Shown here piece by piece: positions 6,077-6,873 of a stretch of 6,873 nt of DNA. Under the pieces are notes generated by a model that did not search any database, was not told the DNA's origin, and was given only the letters and a program-made list of their open reading frames with translations. Source of the DNA: Bacteroidales bacterium (lineage in GTDB: Bacteria > Bacteroidota > Bacteroidia > Bacteroidales > Muribaculaceae); NCBI GenBank assembly GCA_004552485.1, contig SFOH01000076.1, positions 1 to 6,873 of the forward strand. The letters run 5' to 3'. Position numbers and translations under genes: made by a program. How positions within the stretch are numbered: the stretch's first letter is position 1; every line of letters begins with the position of its first letter.

Positions 6077-6873
6077 AAGACTGACTATTCAGATATAAAA
6101 TTCAAGGAGAACGGCCGTCTGAAGCTGCTCATCATCGTGGGCACGCGCCCCGAGATTATCCGCCTGGCCGCGGTCATCAACAAGTGCCGCACCTACTTCG
6201 ACACCATCCTGGCGCACACCGGCCAGAACTACGACTACAACCTCAACGGCGTCTTCTTCAAGGACCTGAAGCTGGCCGACCCCGAGGTCTACATGGACGC
6301 CGTGGGCGACGACCTGGGCGCCACCGTCGGCAACATCATCAACGCCTCCTACAAGCTGATGGCCGCCATCAAGCCCGACGCCCTGCTCATCCTGGGCGAC
6401 ACCAACTCGTGCCTCTCAGCCATCCCCGCCAAACGCCTCCACATCCCCATCTTCCACATGGAGGCCGGCAACCGCTGCAAGGACGAGTGTCTGCCCGAGG
6501 AGACCAACCGCCGCATCGTCGACATCATCTCCGACGTGAACATGGCCTACTCTGAGCACGCCCGCCGCTACTTAGCTGACTGCGGCCTCCCCCGCGAGCG
6601 CACCTACGTCACCGGCAGCCCCATGGCCGAAGTGCTCCACCAGAACCTCGACGACATCATGGCCAGCGACATCCACGCCCGCCTCGGCCTCGAAAAGGGC
6701 AAATACATCCTCCTCTCCGCCCACCGCGAGGAGAACATCGACACGGAGAAAAACTTCCTCAGCCTGTTCAACGCCATCAACGCCATCGCCCGCAAGTACG
6801 ACATGCCCATCCTTTACAGCTGCCACCCCCGCAGCCGCAAGCGCCTGGAGCAGAGCGGTTTCGAGCTTGACAA
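6074..6873 (+). CDS. capG: UDP-sugar 2-epimerase, CapG/WbjD type (3' end cut by window)
   Basis: This frame is open from ATG 6074 to the right edge, giving 266 whole codons of an expected 370-390. It is a WecB-family, non-hydrolysing 2-epimerase that should finish the pathway by inverting C2 of the CapF product to give UDP-L-FucNAc. Family motifs are in order: VGTRPEIIR (22-30), HTGQNYDYNLN, LGDTNS with Asp109, HMEAGNR with Glu130, PEETNRR with Glu142, and SAHREEN with His217. By hand alignment these match E. coli WecB Asp95, Glu117, Glu131 and His213; Arg30 stands where WecB has Lys15. The CKDECLPEETNRR wording and Arg30 favour the CapG/WbjD/FnlC branch over housekeeping WecB. About 15 residues precede the usual start of the fold. 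GC3 is near 92% by hand count, except in the first 28 codons. The frame is intact within the window; the C-terminal domain is not visible. Confidence 0.93.
   Translation, partial: MKTDYSDIKFKENGRLKLLIIVGTRPEIIRLAAVINKCRTYFDTILAHTGQNYDYNLNGVFFKDLKLADPEVYMDAVGDDLGATVGNIINASYKLMAAIKPDALLILGDTNSCLSAIPAKRLHIPIFHMEAGNRCKDECLPEETNRRIVDIISDVNMAYSEHARRYLADCGLPRERTYVTGSPMAEVLHQNLDDIMASDIHARLGLEKGKYILLSAHREENIDTEKNFLSLFNAINAIARKYDMPILYSCHPRSRKRLEQSGFELD

Noticed and set aside
6074..6873. capG as a broken gene because no stop is seen
   Set aside because: The frame simply runs off the window; all N-terminal and active-site motifs up to His217 are intact.

Overview
The window is a stretch of a surface-polysaccharide (capsule or O-antigen type) biosynthesis cluster. 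All seven supported genes lie on the + strand with short gaps (8 to 48 bases), so it reads as one operon entering from the left and running off the right. The host is most likely a GC-rich member of the Bacteroidales; Muribaculaceae-like would fit. This is inferred from gene content, from AT-rich leaders with almost no Shine-Dalgarno sequences ahead of GC-rich genes, and from very high third-position GC. It is not proven by a marker gene.

Layout, left to right: (1) the C-terminal 125 codons of an unrecognised gene, cut by the window edge; (2) a complete tandem paralog of it (217 aa), also unrecognised, about 77% identical over the shared part with no gaps; (3) capE/wbjB-type UDP-GlcNAc 4,6-dehydratase/5-epimerase; (4) a membrane acyltransferase-3 family protein, probably an O-acyltransferase; (5) a Wzx-type flippase with about 14 membrane segments; (6) capF/wbjC-type bifunctional reductase/epimerase with an N-terminal SDR and a C-terminal cupin; (7) capG/wbjD-type UDP-sugar 2-epimerase, cut by the right edge after 266 codons.

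Together capE, capF and capG make up the known three-enzyme route from UDP-GlcNAc to UDP-L-FucNAc, so the glycan assembled here very probably contains N-acetyl-L-fucosamine. The acyltransferase would decorate the repeat unit and the flippase would move the lipid-linked unit across the inner membrane. No glycosyltransferase, initiating phosphosugar transferase, polymerase (Wzy) or chain-length gene is visible; these must lie outside the window. No terminator, RNA gene, IS element or CRISPR is seen, and no stretch over 300 bases lacks a gene.

The most novel item is the tandem pair of unrecognised genes at the left: an old duplication under strong purifying selection, placed directly before capE. 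The rest is a recognisable pathway, with the twist that capE is split from capF-capG by the acyltransferase and flippase genes.
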